This document shows, one piece after another, positions 16,084 to 25,346 of a DNA stretch of 64,000 nucleotides; position 1 is the stretch's first letter, and every line of letters starts with the position of its first letter. Origin of the DNA: Pseudonocardiaceae bacterium YIM PH 21723. GTDB lineage: Bacteria > Actinomycetota > Actinomycetes > Mycobacteriales > Pseudonocardiaceae. The position numbers and the translations under genes were made by a program. The stretch spans positions 1-64,000 of the forward strand of contig QZFT01000022.1 in NCBI GenBank assembly GCA_003600225.1, written 5' to 3'. The notes beneath the pieces are model-generated. The model searched no databases, had not been told where the DNA came from, and worked only from the letters and a program-made list of their open reading frames with translations.

Positions 16084-16828
16084 CCTCGAAGGCGGTCCGG
16101 GTCTCCGGGCTGCCCAGGATCGCGAAGGTCACGTGCTGGAAGGCGAAGTCCGGCAGCGCATCGCGGAACGCCTGAGCGACGTGCCTGGGGTCGTTGCGGA
16201 ACACGCCGCAGCCCCAGGCACCCAGCACCAGGGTGTGGTGACCGTGGGCGGCGGCGACCTGCAACACCCGGTGCGCGCGGGTCGCCAGGAGCTGCTGGAT
16301 GTCCGCCGGTGGCTGGATGCCGTTCACGTTCGGCGCCGCACAGGTCAGGAAGGTCGTCAGGTACGGCGCGGGCAGCAGGCGGGCGTCGTCGTCGCGGAAG
16401 ACCGGGACGGCGGGGGAGTAGATGACCCGGGACGTGTACAGCTGCCCGGGCAGGCGGCGATGGAAGTCGTAGAACTCGGGAACCTGGTCCAGCGAGGCGA
16501 TCAGCGAGCTGGACCGCGCGAGCGATTCCTCTTGGGCTTCGGCGCCGGACCGGAAGCCACCACCGGGTTTTTTCGCCGAGGCGAAGTTGAGCACCGCGGG
16601 ATCGCGGTCGGCGAGCCGCCGTGCGGCGGCCAGGGTGCTCTCTGCGGTCACCTCGATCACCGGATGACCCGTGGCCGTCGGAAGGGCCGGTAACTCGTCC
16701 TCCGGCAGGTACAGCGTCGGTTTCCCCGGCCGGGGGACAGGGATCTGCCGGCCGTCGACCGGGTATCCGCCGGCCTCGATGATCGCCACTGTGTCGGCGG
16801 CGATCGCCGCCCGCTGATCTCTGCTCAC
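16067..16828 (-). CDS. TIGR02452-family (microbial poly(ADP-ribose) glycohydrolase-like) protein
   Basis: This is an approximately 253-residue macrodomain-fold protein. The signature PGGGFRSGAEAQEESLARSS contains the GGG-X-QEE motif of bacterial PARG, where the second Glu is catalytic. NFASAKKPGGGF and the C-terminal LVLGAWGCGVFRNDP also fit the family. It would remove poly- or mono-ADP-ribose. GTG 16828 (MSRDQRAA) is preferred over GTG 16846 because the family starts near here. It is convergent with the deaminase gene. A joint role in ADP-ribose or adenosine turnover would be speculation. Confidence 0.88.
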   Translation of the reverse strand: MSRDQRAAIAADTVAIIEAGGYPVDGRQIPVPRPGKPTLYLPEDELPALPTATGHPVIEVTAESTLAAARRLADRDPAVLNFASAKKPGGGFRSGAEAQEESLARSSSLIASLDQVPEFYDFHRRLPGQLYTSRVIYSPAVPVFRDDDARLLPAPYLTTFLTCAAPNVNGIQPPADIQQLLATRAHRVLQVAAAHGHHTLVLGAWGCGVFRNDPRHVAQAFRDALPDFAFQHVTFAILGSPETRTAFEVTLRP

Positions 16829-16850
16829 CGTCGCAGCCTGACACACGACG

Positions 16851-16884
16851 AAAAAAGGGGAGTGAACCGAGGGGGTTCACTCCC
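16851..16884 (-). terminator. Intrinsic terminator of the small zinc-finger gene
   Basis: GGGAGTGAACC (16858-16868) pairs with GGTTCACTCCC (16874-16884). On the minus strand the stem is followed by six T (16851-16856). It lies directly downstream of the gene at 16902-17120. Confidence 0.88.
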
Positions 16885-16901
16885 GCATGCGGAACGTCCG
16901 A

Positions 16902-17120
16902 TCAGTCCAGCGATGATGCCCAGGCCTGAGCACAGGCGGAGGAGCACACGCGGCCTTCGCTGCCGATGGTCGTGTGTTGCCTCATTTTCCTCTTGCACAC
17001 CATGCACTCATCGCGCGGACTGGTCTTCTTCGGAACCAGCTTGTCCACCCAGGACTTGGTCTTGGCCTTCGCGCTGTCCCGGCTCTTCTCCACCATCCGT
17101 TGAGTAAATGTCTTGTGCAA
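16902..17120 (-). CDS. Small zinc-finger-like protein of unknown function
   Basis: This is a protein of about 72 residues with a basic N-terminus (KSRDSAKAKTKSWVDKLVPKK) and a treble-clef-like CMVCKRK...CSSACAQAW cysteine pattern in the last 40 residues. The most likely start is TTG 17120, because AGGGAGG lies 8-9 nt upstream. ATG 17096 is an alternative without a good site. Function is unknown; the pattern suggests nucleic-acid or metal binding. It is monocistronic, ending at a clear terminator. Confidence 0.7.
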   Translation of the reverse strand: MHKTFTQRMVEKSRDSAKAKTKSWVDKLVPKKTSPRDECMVCKRKMRQHTTIGSEGRVCSSACAQAWASSLD

Positions 17121-17311
17121 CGTCTCCACCTCCCTGTGGCACCGGAGCACCCCCGGTGTCCTAACGATGTTGACGGCACCCACCCCGGCATTGGCTAGAC
17201 CCTCACGGAGAGTGCACCCAAAGGTGCTAAGCGTAGCCTTACTGGCAGTCAGTACGTACGTCTTGAAGACGGAATCCGCACCCGATTCTGATCCACGCCC
17301 AGGCGGGGCCG

Positions 17312-18970
17312 TTACTTGCTGAAGCCGATTTTCGTATAGTCGATCGACGCGATTCCGAAGGCCCCGAAATTGGCCACGGTGCTCTTCTCGGCTATGGCAT
17401 TCGGCCGCTGATAGAGCGGAACCGAGTGCGCCAGCGCGAACACCTCGGCGTCCGCCCGGTTGGCCAGCTCCGCCCGCTTGGCGTCGTCGAATTCCGCGTT
17501 GGCCTGGTCGAAAAGCTTGTTGACCTGGTCATTGCCGATGCGCCCGTAGTTCTGCTTGACCGCGGCCGGATCCATTTTGTACACGCCCGCCATCACCGAG
17601 ATCGGCGTCGGCGTGCCCACCCAGGTGAAGTCGGCGATGTCGAAGTTGCCCGCGCTGACGTACTCGGCGAAGAACGCGTTCGCCGGTACCTCGGCCACGT
17701 TCACCCGCACCCCGACCTCGGCCAGCTGCTGCTGGATCCGCTTCGCCTCGGTGGCCGACGTGTCCACTCCGGCGGGCACGATGTCCCGCAGTTCCAGGAC
17801 CTTGCCGTCCTTCTTGCGCACCGCGCCGTCCCGCTTCCAGCCGGCCTCGTCCAGCAGTCGCTCGGCGGCGGCCCTGTCGAAGCCCAGCGGGCCGAGGTTG
17901 TCCTTGTAGTACTTGGTGCCGGGCATGAACAGGTGGTTGTTCAACGCCTTGGTGCCGGGCACGACCGGGCCGGCCAGGTCCTGGGCGAGCTTGTCCCGGT
18001 CCACCGCCTTGGCGATCGCGGTCCGCAGCTTCGCGTCCGCCAGGATCGCGCCGGGGGCACCGTTGAACGTCATGTGCCGGTAGCTGGGCGACAGCGCCTT
18101 GCGCACCGCGCTGCCGGCGACCTGCTGCACCTGCTTGTAGGCCTCGGTGTTCGGGCCGATGTCCACGAAGCTGACCTTGCCCGCGGCGAACTCCTGCGCC
18201 TGCTGGTCGGCGGGCACCTCACGGAAGATCAGCTTGCTCAGCTTCGGCTTCTCGCCCCACCACTTCTCGTTGGGCACCAGGGTGATCGTCTTCGCGCCAC
18301 CGTCCCGGCCGGCCCACTTGAACGGCCCGCCGGTGGTCGGCGCCTGCTCGGTCCAGCCGGTGTTGAACACGTTCGGGTCGGCGTTGGTGGACTTCGGGTA
18401 GAGCAGCCCGAACAGGCCGCGCCACTCGGCGAACGGCTGCTTGAAGGTCACCCGGACCTCACGCTCGGACGCGCCCTGCTCGACCTTGCCGATCTTGTCG
18501 TAACCGTTCGCACCGGAGACCGAGAAGGCCGGGTTCGAGGTGTTCAGCGCCTTGTACTGGGCGTCGAAGTCCTGCCAGGTGATCGGTGTCCCGTCGGACC
18601 AGACCGCCTTGGGGTTGATCTTGTACGTGATCACCTGCGGGCTGCTGCCTTGCGACTCGGCGGACTCCAGGTAGTCCTTGTTCACCGCGAGGGTGGCGTC
18701 CGGCTGGGTGAGGAACAGCCGGGGCAGCAGCGCGTTCTGCACGTCGGTGAAGTCGCGCTCCGCGCCGAGTACCTGGTTGTGGTTCAGCTGAGTGGCGATC
18801 TTGGTGACCGGCCAGACGAACTCGCCGCCGTCGCCCACCTGGTCGGCGGGCTTGGCGTTGATGTCGATCTGGCCCAGTCCCGATCCCGCGCCCGAATCCG
18901 GTTCGCTGGTGCAACCGGAGAGCGCCAACGCGGTCGCGGTCAGCAGCACTGCCCAGGTACGTCGATTCAC
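17312..18970 (-). CDS. Peptide-type ABC transporter substrate-binding lipoprotein
   Basis: This 552-residue extracytoplasmic solute-binding protein belongs to family 5 (DppA/OppA-like). The N-terminus has a lipoprotein signal with the lipobox LSGC (Cys about residue 19). Family features include YKINPKAVWSDGTPITWQDF and the C-terminal HSVPLYQRPN. GTG 18970 has AGGAGG at ideal distance. It overlaps the upstream ATPase gene by 4 bp (GTGA-type junction), so it is translationally coupled as the last gene of the permease-permease-ATPase-binding protein operon. The ligand cannot be told from sequence. Confidence 0.93.
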   Translation of the reverse strand: MNRRTWAVLLTATALALSGCTSEPDSGAGSGLGQIDINAKPADQVGDGGEFVWPVTKIATQLNHNQVLGAERDFTDVQNALLPRLFLTQPDATLAVNKDYLESAESQGSSPQVITYKINPKAVWSDGTPITWQDFDAQYKALNTSNPAFSVSGANGYDKIGKVEQGASEREVRVTFKQPFAEWRGLFGLLYPKSTNADPNVFNTGWTEQAPTTGGPFKWAGRDGGAKTITLVPNEKWWGEKPKLSKLIFREVPADQQAQEFAAGKVSFVDIGPNTEAYKQVQQVAGSAVRKALSPSYRHMTFNGAPGAILADAKLRTAIAKAVDRDKLAQDLAGPVVPGTKALNNHLFMPGTKYYKDNLGPLGFDRAAAERLLDEAGWKRDGAVRKKDGKVLELRDIVPAGVDTSATEAKRIQQQLAEVGVRVNVAEVPANAFFAEYVSAGNFDIADFTWVGTPTPISVMAGVYKMDPAAVKQNYGRIGNDQVNKLFDQANAEFDDAKRAELANRADAEVFALAHSVPLYQRPNAIAEKSTVANFGAFGIASIDYTKIGFSK

Positions 18971-20799
18971 CTGCGAGAACCTCCTGAAAGATAACCTGTC
19001 TCCGCATGGTGGCAGGCCACGTCGTGGTCGATCATGCCGTCTGGCGAACGGCGGTCCGGGTCGGTCCGAATGCACGCACCTCGTTGCTCATCGTCCAGAA
19101 CCTCGAAGACGAAACACCGTGTGCGAAATCGACACCCGGTCGGTGGGGTCGCCGGGCTCGGCGGGTCCCCGGCCAGCACGATCCGGGTGCGGGCCCGCTC
19201 GCGGACGGGATCGGGAATGGGCACGGCCGACAGCAGTGCCCGGGTGTACGGGTGCGCCGGATGGGCGAACACCTCCGCCACCGGCCCGCACTCGACGATC
19301 CTGCCCAGGTGCATCACCGCCACCCGGTCGGCGATGTTCCGCACCACGGCCAGGTCGTGCGCGACGAACACAGTGGACAGTCCCAGCCGGATCTGCAGCT
19401 CCCGCAACAGGTTCAGCACGCCCGCCCGCACCGACACGTCCAACGCGGACACCGGCTCGTCCAGCAGCAGCAGTTTCGGCTCGCAGGCCAGTGCCCGGGC
19501 GATCGCCACCCGCTGCCGCTGGCCGCCGGAGAACTCCGCCGGGAACCGCTGGGCATGATCGCCGCGCAGTCCCACCAGGTCCAGCAGTTCCGGGACCCGG
19601 CGGCCGATGTGCGCCCTGCCGAACCCGTGTACCCGCAACGGTTCGGCCAGGATCTCGCCCACCGTCATCCGCGGATCCAGCGAGCCGTACGGATCCTGGA
19701 AGACCACCTGCAGGTCGCGCCGCAACGCGCGCCGCCGCCGGGAGTCCAGTGTGGACACGTCCTGGCCGAGTACCTCGATGCTGCCGCCCATCGGCGCCCG
19801 CAGCTCCAGGATGTCGGTCAGCGTGCTGCTCTTCCCGCAGCCGGACTCGCCGACCAGGGCCAGGGTCTCGCCGGCCCGCACGGTGAGATCGACGCCGTCC
19901 ACCGCGTGCACCGTGCCCGTCCGCCGTCGCCACAACGCCCCGGTGGTCAATGGATAGTGCCTGGTCAAGCCGTGAACACGGAGCACATCCGGCGCCTGTG
20001 GAAGTTCGCCACGTATTTTCAGTGGATCATCGACCCGGGGAACGGCGGCCAGCAGTTCGGCGGTGTACGGCGAGCTGGGCGCGTCGAACAGGTCCGTCAC
20101 CGACGCGTTCTCCGCGATCTGGCCCTCGCGCATCACCGCCACCCGATCGGCCATCCCGGCGACCACGCCCAGGTCGTGGGTGATCAGCAGAATGGCCGCG
20201 CCGGTCACTTCGCGGGCGGTGCGCAGCACCTCCAGGACCTGCGCCTGCACCGTGACGTCCAGCGCGGTGGTCGGCTCGTCGGCGATGATCAGATCCGGGT
20301 CGTTGGCGATGGCCATCGCGATCAGCACCCGCTGCCGCATACCGCCGGAGAACTCGTGCGGGAAGGCGTTCGCCCGCCGCGCCGCGTCCGGGATGCCGAC
20401 CAGTTCCAGGAGCTCGACGGCCCGCTGCTCGGCGGCCCGGGCGCCGAGCCGCGGCCGGTGGATGCGTACCGCCTCGGCGACCTGATCGCCGATCCGCAGC
20501 ACCGGGGTGAGCGCGGACGTCGGATCCTGGAAGATCATCGAGATCCGGTCGCCGCGCAGCCGGGCCAGTTCCCGCTCCGGCAGCCCGAGCAGCTCCCGAT
20601 CCCGGAACCGGACCGAGCCGGTGCAGCGGCTGCGGGCGGGCAGCAGGCCCAGCATGGCCTGCGCGGTCACCGATTTGCCCGAGCCGGACTCGCCGACCAG
20701 GCCCAGCACCTCGCCGGGCCCGATGGTGAAGCCGATGCCCCGCACCGCCTCGTCCGGTCCAAAGGAGACGGTCAGCTCGCTGACGTCCAGGAGGCTCAT
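18967..20799 (-). CDS. Fused dipeptide/oligopeptide ABC transporter ATPase (DppD-DppF type)
   Basis: This 610-residue protein has two complete nucleotide-binding domains. Domain 1 shows GESGSGKS (about 36-43), FSGGMRQRV and LIIADEPTTALD. Domain 2 shows GESGCGKS, FSGGQRQRV and LLLLDEPVSALD. The C-terminus carries the Cys-containing oligopeptide-transporter extension (CRFRTRC...ACIR). It energises import with the two permeases encoded just upstream. ATG 20799 overlaps the permease stop by 4 bp. The single-chain fusion is common in actinobacteria. Confidence 0.95.
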   Translation of the reverse strand: MSLLDVSELTVSFGPDEAVRGIGFTIGPGEVLGLVGESGSGKSVTAQAMLGLLPARSRCTGSVRFRDRELLGLPERELARLRGDRISMIFQDPTSALTPVLRIGDQVAEAVRIHRPRLGARAAEQRAVELLELVGIPDAARRANAFPHEFSGGMRQRVLIAMAIANDPDLIIADEPTTALDVTVQAQVLEVLRTAREVTGAAILLITHDLGVVAGMADRVAVMREGQIAENASVTDLFDAPSSPYTAELLAAVPRVDDPLKIRGELPQAPDVLRVHGLTRHYPLTTGALWRRRTGTVHAVDGVDLTVRAGETLALVGESGCGKSSTLTDILELRAPMGGSIEVLGQDVSTLDSRRRRALRRDLQVVFQDPYGSLDPRMTVGEILAEPLRVHGFGRAHIGRRVPELLDLVGLRGDHAQRFPAEFSGGQRQRVAIARALACEPKLLLLDEPVSALDVSVRAGVLNLLRELQIRLGLSTVFVAHDLAVVRNIADRVAVMHLGRIVECGPVAEVFAHPAHPYTRALLSAVPIPDPVRERARTRIVLAGDPPSPATPPTGCRFRTRCFVFEVLDDEQRGACIRTDPDRRSPDGMIDHDVACHHAETGYLSGGSRR

Positions 20800-21623
20800 G
20801 ACCCGGTCACCCGCCTGGCCCGCTCGGAACCCGGGTCCAGCGCGTCCCGCAGCCCGTCGCCGGTGTAGTTGACCACCAGCACCGCGCCGATGAGCAGCAG
20901 GCTGGGCGGCAGGAACAGCCAGGGATAGGCCAGCGTGCGGGTGCCGTCCCGGATCAACGTGCCCAGGGAGACGTCGGGGGACTGCACCCCGAATCCGAAG
21001 TAGCTGAGCGCTGATTCGAGCAGCACCACCGAGGCCATCGAGATGGTGGCGTCGATGATCAGGATGGACGCGGTGTTCGGCAGCACGTGCCGGTAGATGA
21101 TCGACAGTGGGCCCATCCCGGTGTACCGGGCCGCCTGGACGAACGGGCGCTCCCGCAGCTCACGGGCCATGCTGCGCACCACCCGGGCGGTGATCATCCA
21201 GACCAGCCCGGCCATCACCAGGACCAGCCACAGGAACGAGCCGCCGTTCAGCGCGGGGGACGCGATGGCGACCAGCACGAACGCGGGCACCACCAGGAGC
21301 AGATCGGTGCCCCACATGAGGATCCGGTCGGTCCAGCCGCCGAAGTAGCCGGCCAGCGAGCCCACGACGGCGGCGATGACCGTCGCGAGTGGACCGGCCA
21401 GCAGTCCCGTGCTGAGTGACCGTTGCAGGCCACGCATCGACTGCGCGTACACGTCCTCGCCGGTCTGCGTGGTGCCCCACCAGTGGCTGCCGCCCGGCGG
21501 TTCCAGGAACGCGGACAGGTCCTTCGCGGACCAGTCCCAGGCGGCGACCAGGGGACTCAGGAACGTCCACAGGTACACCAGGATCAGCACGGTCAGGCCG
21601 ATCCTCGCCCGTCTGCTGCGCAT
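20796..21623 (-). CDS. ABC transporter permease (DppC/OppC type)
   Basis: This 275-residue inner-membrane permease has six predicted helices. The first is at about residues 9-29, and an OppC-type N-terminus containing HWWGTTQTGEDVYAQSMRG follows it. The EAA loop is present as RPFVQAARYTGMGPLSIIYRH, which contacts the ATPase. ATG 21623 lies 2 bp after the stop of the DppB-type permease. A longer frame upstream runs antisense through that gene's sequence in another frame and is rejected. Confidence 0.93.
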   Translation of the reverse strand: MRSRRARIGLTVLILVYLWTFLSPLVAAWDWSAKDLSAFLEPPGGSHWWGTTQTGEDVYAQSMRGLQRSLSTGLLAGPLATVIAAVVGSLAGYFGGWTDRILMWGTDLLLVVPAFVLVAIASPALNGGSFLWLVLVMAGLVWMITARVVRSMARELRERPFVQAARYTGMGPLSIIYRHVLPNTASILIIDATISMASVVLLESALSYFGFGVQSPDVSLGTLIRDGTRTLAYPWLFLPPSLLLIGAVLVVNYTGDGLRDALDPGSERARRVTGS

Positions 21624-21625
21624 GG

Positions 21626-22609
21626 TCAGCGCACCTCGCGGACGCGGGGATCCAAGGCGGCGTACAGCAGGTCGGAGACGGTTCCGCAGAGCAGCACGAC
21701 GACCGCCACGAACAGGGTCACCGTGGTGACGATGGTGGTGTCCTGGGTGGCGATCCCGTCGATCAGCCATCTCCCCATGCCGTTCCAGGTGAACACGGAT
21801 TCGGTGATCACCCCGCCGACGATCATCAGGCCGGAGCTGAACACGAGCATGGTCACGATGGGCAGCACCGCGACCCGCAGCCCGTGCCGGCGGATGGCCT
21901 GGTTCCTGGTCAGTCCCTTGGCCGCCGCGGTGCGCAGGAAATCGCTGCCCAAGACGTCGAGCATGGCGTTGCGTTGATAGCGGCTGTACAACGCGATCTG
22001 CGCCGCCGCGATGGACAACGTCGGCAGCACCAGGTGTTGCAGCCGATCCACGGCATGCGGCCAGAACCCGCCGGAGACGGTGGGCTCGTACTCGCCGGTG
22101 AACAGCAGAACGTTGTGCCCCACAGCCTGATTGAGCTCGATCGCGGCGTACTTGAGCAGCGTCGCGGACAGGAACACCGGCGTGGACAGCAGGACGAAGG
22201 AGACCAGCGTGCCGACGTGGTCGGAGAACCGGTACTGCCGGGTCGCGCCGAGCACGCCGACCAGGATCCCGAGCAGGATGCCGATCGCGCTGCCCAGCAC
22301 GAACAGTCGCAGGCTGACGCCGATCCGGTCGAGGATCTCCGCGTCGATCGCGGTACCGGAGTTGGTCCGGCCGAGGTCGCCGTGCACCACGGCCAGGAAC
22401 CAGGTGAGAAACCGTTGCGGCACCGGCTGATCCAGGTGCAGTTCCGCGCTCTTGGCCGCGATGACCGATGGCGGAACGGGCGGCGTGCGGGATCGCAGTG
22501 CTGCCAACGGATCGAAGGTGAGCGCGGTCAGGCAGTACGTGAGGAAGACGGCGCAGAAGGCCAATGCGAGACCCACGACACCGCGCCGCAGCAGATACCC
22601 GCCCACCAC
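21626..22609 (-). CDS. ABC transporter permease (DppB/OppB type)
   Basis: This 327-residue membrane protein is the first gene of the peptide-import operon. The N-terminal helix (GLALAFCAVFLTYCLTAL), the large periplasmic segment and the EAA-like DFLRTAAAKGLTRNQAIRRH loop are all present. GGGGAGG lies very close to two tandem GTG codons (22609, 22606); the second gives better spacing. The promoter must lie in the short gap to the divergent PadR gene (22610-22804), so PadR control is possible but unproven. Confidence 0.92.
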   Translation of the reverse strand: MVGGYLLRRGVVGLALAFCAVFLTYCLTALTFDPLAALRSRTPPVPPSVIAAKSAELHLDQPVPQRFLTWFLAVVHGDLGRTNSGTAIDAEILDRIGVSLRLFVLGSAIGILLGILVGVLGATRQYRFSDHVGTLVSFVLLSTPVFLSATLLKYAAIELNQAVGHNVLLFTGEYEPTVSGGFWPHAVDRLQHLVLPTLSIAAAQIALYSRYQRNAMLDVLGSDFLRTAAAKGLTRNQAIRRHGLRVAVLPIVTMLVFSSGLMIVGGVITESVFTWNGMGRWLIDGIATQDTTIVTTVTLFVAVVVLLCGTVSDLLYAALDPRVREVR

Positions 22610-22804
22610 ACCTCCCCTTCACTCGATAGGGCCATCGTTGACCTGCGGTTCCGCAGGTCCGGCGCCGAACTCTAGCCGGATCGTTCGTCTTGCCCCGCTA
22701 TGCCTTTGCCCGATTGGACCGGACAGTGGACACCGTCATGCCACTGTGGACGGATCGGCTGACCACAGTGGACACAACGACCGCATCGTGGCACCTTGGA
22801 AAGC

Positions 22805-23305
22805 GTGTCTGAGTTGAATGCGACCGCGGCGGCCCTGCTGGGCCTGCTGCATGACGGTCCGATGACCGGTGGCCAGTTGGTCGCCGCCGCCACCGAACGA
22901 TTCGGTGGTTTCTTCAGCGTGACCCGCAGCCAGGTGTACCGCGAGCTGCCCGCGCTGGCCGGTGCCGGCCTGCTCAAGCTGGGCAAGCAGGGACCGCGGT
23001 CCAGCCAGCAGTACGTGATCACGCCCAACGGCAAGAAGGCCTTCAAGTCCTGGCTGGCCACCGAGCCCGGCCCGGACCACCTGCGCAGCCCGCTGATCCT
23101 GCGGCTGGTGCACGCGGGCAGCCTGTCCGGCAAGCAGCGCAGTGCGCTGATCGACGGTGCACGCGCCACGTACACCGCGCGCCTGGACGAGGCCAAGACC
23201 GCGGCGAAGGGGGCCGACGACGCATATGCGAAGGCCGCCGCCGACTTCGCGGTATCGCACACCAAGGCCCTGATCAAGCTGCTGGACGCCATTCCGGCCC
23301 AGTAG
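22805..23305 (+). CDS. PadR-family transcriptional regulator
   Basis: This 166-residue regulator has an N-terminal winged helix (ALLGLLHDGPMTGGQLVAAATERFGGFFSV...RELPALAGAGLL) and a C-terminal coiled region rich in Ala and Lys. GTG 22805 is preferred; TTG 22796 is three codons earlier. It is divergent from the peptide ABC operon and upstream of prfB, from which it is separated by a perfect palindrome terminator. The ligand and targets are unknown. Confidence 0.85.
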   Translation: MSELNATAAALLGLLHDGPMTGGQLVAAATERFGGFFSVTRSQVYRELPALAGAGLLKLGKQGPRSSQQYVITPNGKKAFKSWLATEPGPDHLRSPLILRLVHAGSLSGKQRSALIDGARATYTARLDEAKTAAKGADDAYAKAAADFAVSHTKALIKLLDAIPAQ

Positions 23306-23318
23306 CCCTTTGCACATG

Positions 23319-23344
23319 AAGGACACCCCGGCCGGGGTGTCCTT
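23319..23344. terminator. Perfect palindromic terminator after padR
   Basis: AAGGACACCCCGG (23319-23331) is followed directly by its exact reverse complement (23332-23344). It closes the PadR transcript before the leaderless prfB promoter. Confidence 0.8.
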
Positions 23345-23378
23345 CCGTGCGTCCTGACCCCGAGTAGGCTGGGTAGTT

Positions 23379-24479
23379 GTGAATCCCGATGTTGTTGCCG
23401 CCTTGGGCGCGCTGAACTCCACGCTCAGTGGTATCGAGACCGTGATGGACCTGGACGCGCTGCGCAAGGACATCGCCGAGCTCGAAGAGGCGGCGGCCAA
23501 GCCGGACCTGTGGGATGACACGGAGAACGCGCAGAAGATCACCAGCCAGCTGTCGCACAAGCAGGCCGAGCTGCGCAAGATCTCCGAAATGCGCCAGCAG
23601 CTGGACGACCTCTCGGTGATGTTCGAGTTCGCCGAGGAGGACGAGTCGCTGCTCGGCGAGGCGCAGACCGAACAGCAGCGGCTGGCCGGGGCGATCGAGT
23701 CCCTGGAGGTCCGCACCCTGCTCTCCGGCGAGTACGACGAGCGGGACGCGCTGGTCACCGTGCGCGCCGAGGCCGGTGGCGTGGACGCCGCCGACTTCGC
23801 CGACATGCTCATGCGCATGTACCTGCGCTGGGCGGAGCGGCACGGATACGCCGTCGATGTGTACGACACCTCCTACGCGGAAGAGGCGGGCATCAAGTCG
23901 GCCACCTTCCGGGTCAAGGCGCCGTTCGCCTACGGAACGCTGTCGGTGGAGCAGGGAACGCACCGCCTGGTGCGCATCTCGCCCTTCGACAACCAGGGCC
24001 GCAGGCAGACCTCGTTCGCCGGTGTCGAGGTGGTGCCGGTCGTCGAGCAGGCCGACCACGTGGACATCGACGAGAAGGAACTGCGGATCGACGTGTACCG
24101 CTCCAGTGGCCCCGGCGGCCAGGGCGTGAACACCACCGACTCCGCCGTGCGCATCACGCATATCCCGACCGGAATCGTCGTCTCCTGTCAGAACGAGCGT
24201 TCGCAGCTGCAGAACAAGGCCACCGCGATGGCCGTGCTGCAGTCCAAGCTGCTGGAGCGCCAGCGCCAGGAGGAGCAGGCCAAGATGGACGCCCTCAAGG
24301 GCGACGGCGGCTCGTCCTGGGGCAACCAGATGCGCTCCTACGTGCTGCACCCGTACCAGATGGTCAAGGACCTGCGCACCGAGCACGAGGCCGGTAACCC
24401 GGCCGGCGTGCTGGACGGTGACATCGACCGTTTCCTGGAAGCAGGCATCCGCTGGCGCCGCCAGCGTCAGCAGGCCTGA
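23379..24479 (+). CDS. prfB: Peptide chain release factor 2
   Basis: RF2 terminates translation at UGA and UAA. The 366-residue protein has the anticodon-mimic SPF ([10 protein letters not shown]) and the catalytic GGQ ([17 protein letters not shown]). The reading frame is continuous, with no in-frame UGA near codon 25, so the programmed frameshift of E. coli is absent. GTG 23379 lies 8 nt after TAGGCT and has no ribosome site, so it is probably leaderless. It heads the conserved prfB-ftsE-ftsX-smpB-ssrA cluster. Confidence 0.97.
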   Translation: MNPDVVAALGALNSTLSGIETVMDLDALRKDIAELEEAAAKPDLWDDTENAQKITSQLSHKQAELRKISEMRQQLDDLSVMFEFAEEDESLLGEAQTEQQRLAGAIESLEVRTLLSGEYDERDALVTVRAEAGGVDAADFADMLMRMYLRWAERHGYAVDVYDTSYAEEAGIKSATFRVKAPFAYGTLSVEQGTHRLVRISPFDNQGRRQTSFAGVEVVPVVEQADHVDIDEKELRIDVYRSSGPGGQGVNTTDSAVRITHIPTGIVVSCQNERSQLQNKATAMAVLQSKLLERQRQEEQAKMDALKGDGGSSWGNQMRSYVLHPYQMVKDLRTEHEAGNPAGVLDGDIDRFLEAGIRWRRQRQQA

Positions 24480-24499
24480 TCCCCCACCCGTGTTCGGAG

Positions 24500-24542
24500 C
24501 ATGGGCGCTTTTCTCTCATTGAATGGGAGTAAAGCGCCCATG
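24500..24542. terminator. Hairpin after prfB
   Basis: CATGGGCGCTTT (24500-24511) pairs with AAAGCGCCCATG (24531-24542), and the inner CTCTCAT/ATGGGAG extends the stem. It separates prfB from the ftsE promoter. Confidence 0.75.
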
Positions 24543-24629
24543 TTGCCATGGGCGGTCACTCTGCGGAGTGACTCGCCGCCATGAGGGCGAGGGTAGGTAA
24601 CCCGATCAGACGAGGGTAGACTCGCGGCC

Positions 24630-25319
24630 GTGATTCGGCTTGAACAGGTCTCCAAGGTGTACAAGACCTCGACCCGTCCCGCTCTCGACCATGTATCGGT
24701 AGAGGTGGGAAAGGGTGAGTTCGTCTTCCTCATCGGACCCTCCGGATCCGGTAAGTCGACCTTCCTGCGCCTGTTGCTGCGCGAAGAGGTGCCCTCCCGG
24801 GGCCGGGTGTACGTGGCCGACTGGGACGTCGCCAAGCTGCCCCGCCGCCGGGTTCCCCGGTTGAGGCAGCGCATTGGCTGCGTCTTCCAGGACTTCCGGC
24901 TCCTGGCCCAGAAGACGGTGGCGGAGAACGTCGCCTTCGCCCTCGAGGTGATCGGCAAGCCCCGGCACACCATCGTCAAGGTGGTCCCCGAAGTGCTGGA
25001 GCTCGTCGGTCTGGAGAGCAAGGCCGACCGGTTCCCCCACGAGCTGTCCGGTGGTGAACAGCAGCGGGTGGCGATCGCCCGCGCGTTCGTGAACCGCCCG
25101 CTGGTCCTGCTGGCCGACGAGCCCACGGGAAACCTGGACCCGGACACCAGCCAGGACATCATGCTGCTGCTGGAGCGGATCAACCGCACCGGCACCACGG
25201 TGCTGATGGCCACCCACGACCACTCCATCGTCGACTCGATGCGCCGCCGCGTGGTGGAGCTGAGCCTCGGCCGGATCATTCGTGACGACGCCCGTGGCGT
25301 CTACGGCGTAGGCCGCTAA
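24630..25319 (+). CDS. ftsE: Cell-division ATP-binding protein FtsE
   Basis: This 229-residue ABC ATPase pairs with FtsX to activate septal peptidoglycan hydrolases at the divisome. It shows GPSGSGKST (Walker A near residues 36-44), [15 protein letters not shown] and [14 protein letters not shown] 24630 lies exactly 7 nt after TAGACT with no ribosome site, so a leaderless transcript is likely. ftsX follows after 27 bp, evidently in the same transcript. Confidence 0.97.
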   Translation: MIRLEQVSKVYKTSTRPALDHVSVEVGKGEFVFLIGPSGSGKSTFLRLLLREEVPSRGRVYVADWDVAKLPRRRVPRLRQRIGCVFQDFRLLAQKTVAENVAFALEVIGKPRHTIVKVVPEVLELVGLESKADRFPHELSGGEQQRVAIARAFVNRPLVLLADEPTGNLDPDTSQDIMLLLERINRTGTTVLMATHDHSIVDSMRRRVVELSLGRIIRDDARGVYGVGR

Positions 25320-25346
25320 CCCCGACGGACAGGACTTTCGACTCCG

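Noticed and set aside
15070-16846. Adenosine deaminase and PARG-like genes as one ADP-ribose salvage operon
   Set aside because: They are convergent, so they cannot be co-transcribed; only proximity supports a link.
23379-23470. Programmed frameshift in prfB
   Set aside because: The frame is continuous from GTG 23379 and has no in-frame TGA near codon 25.
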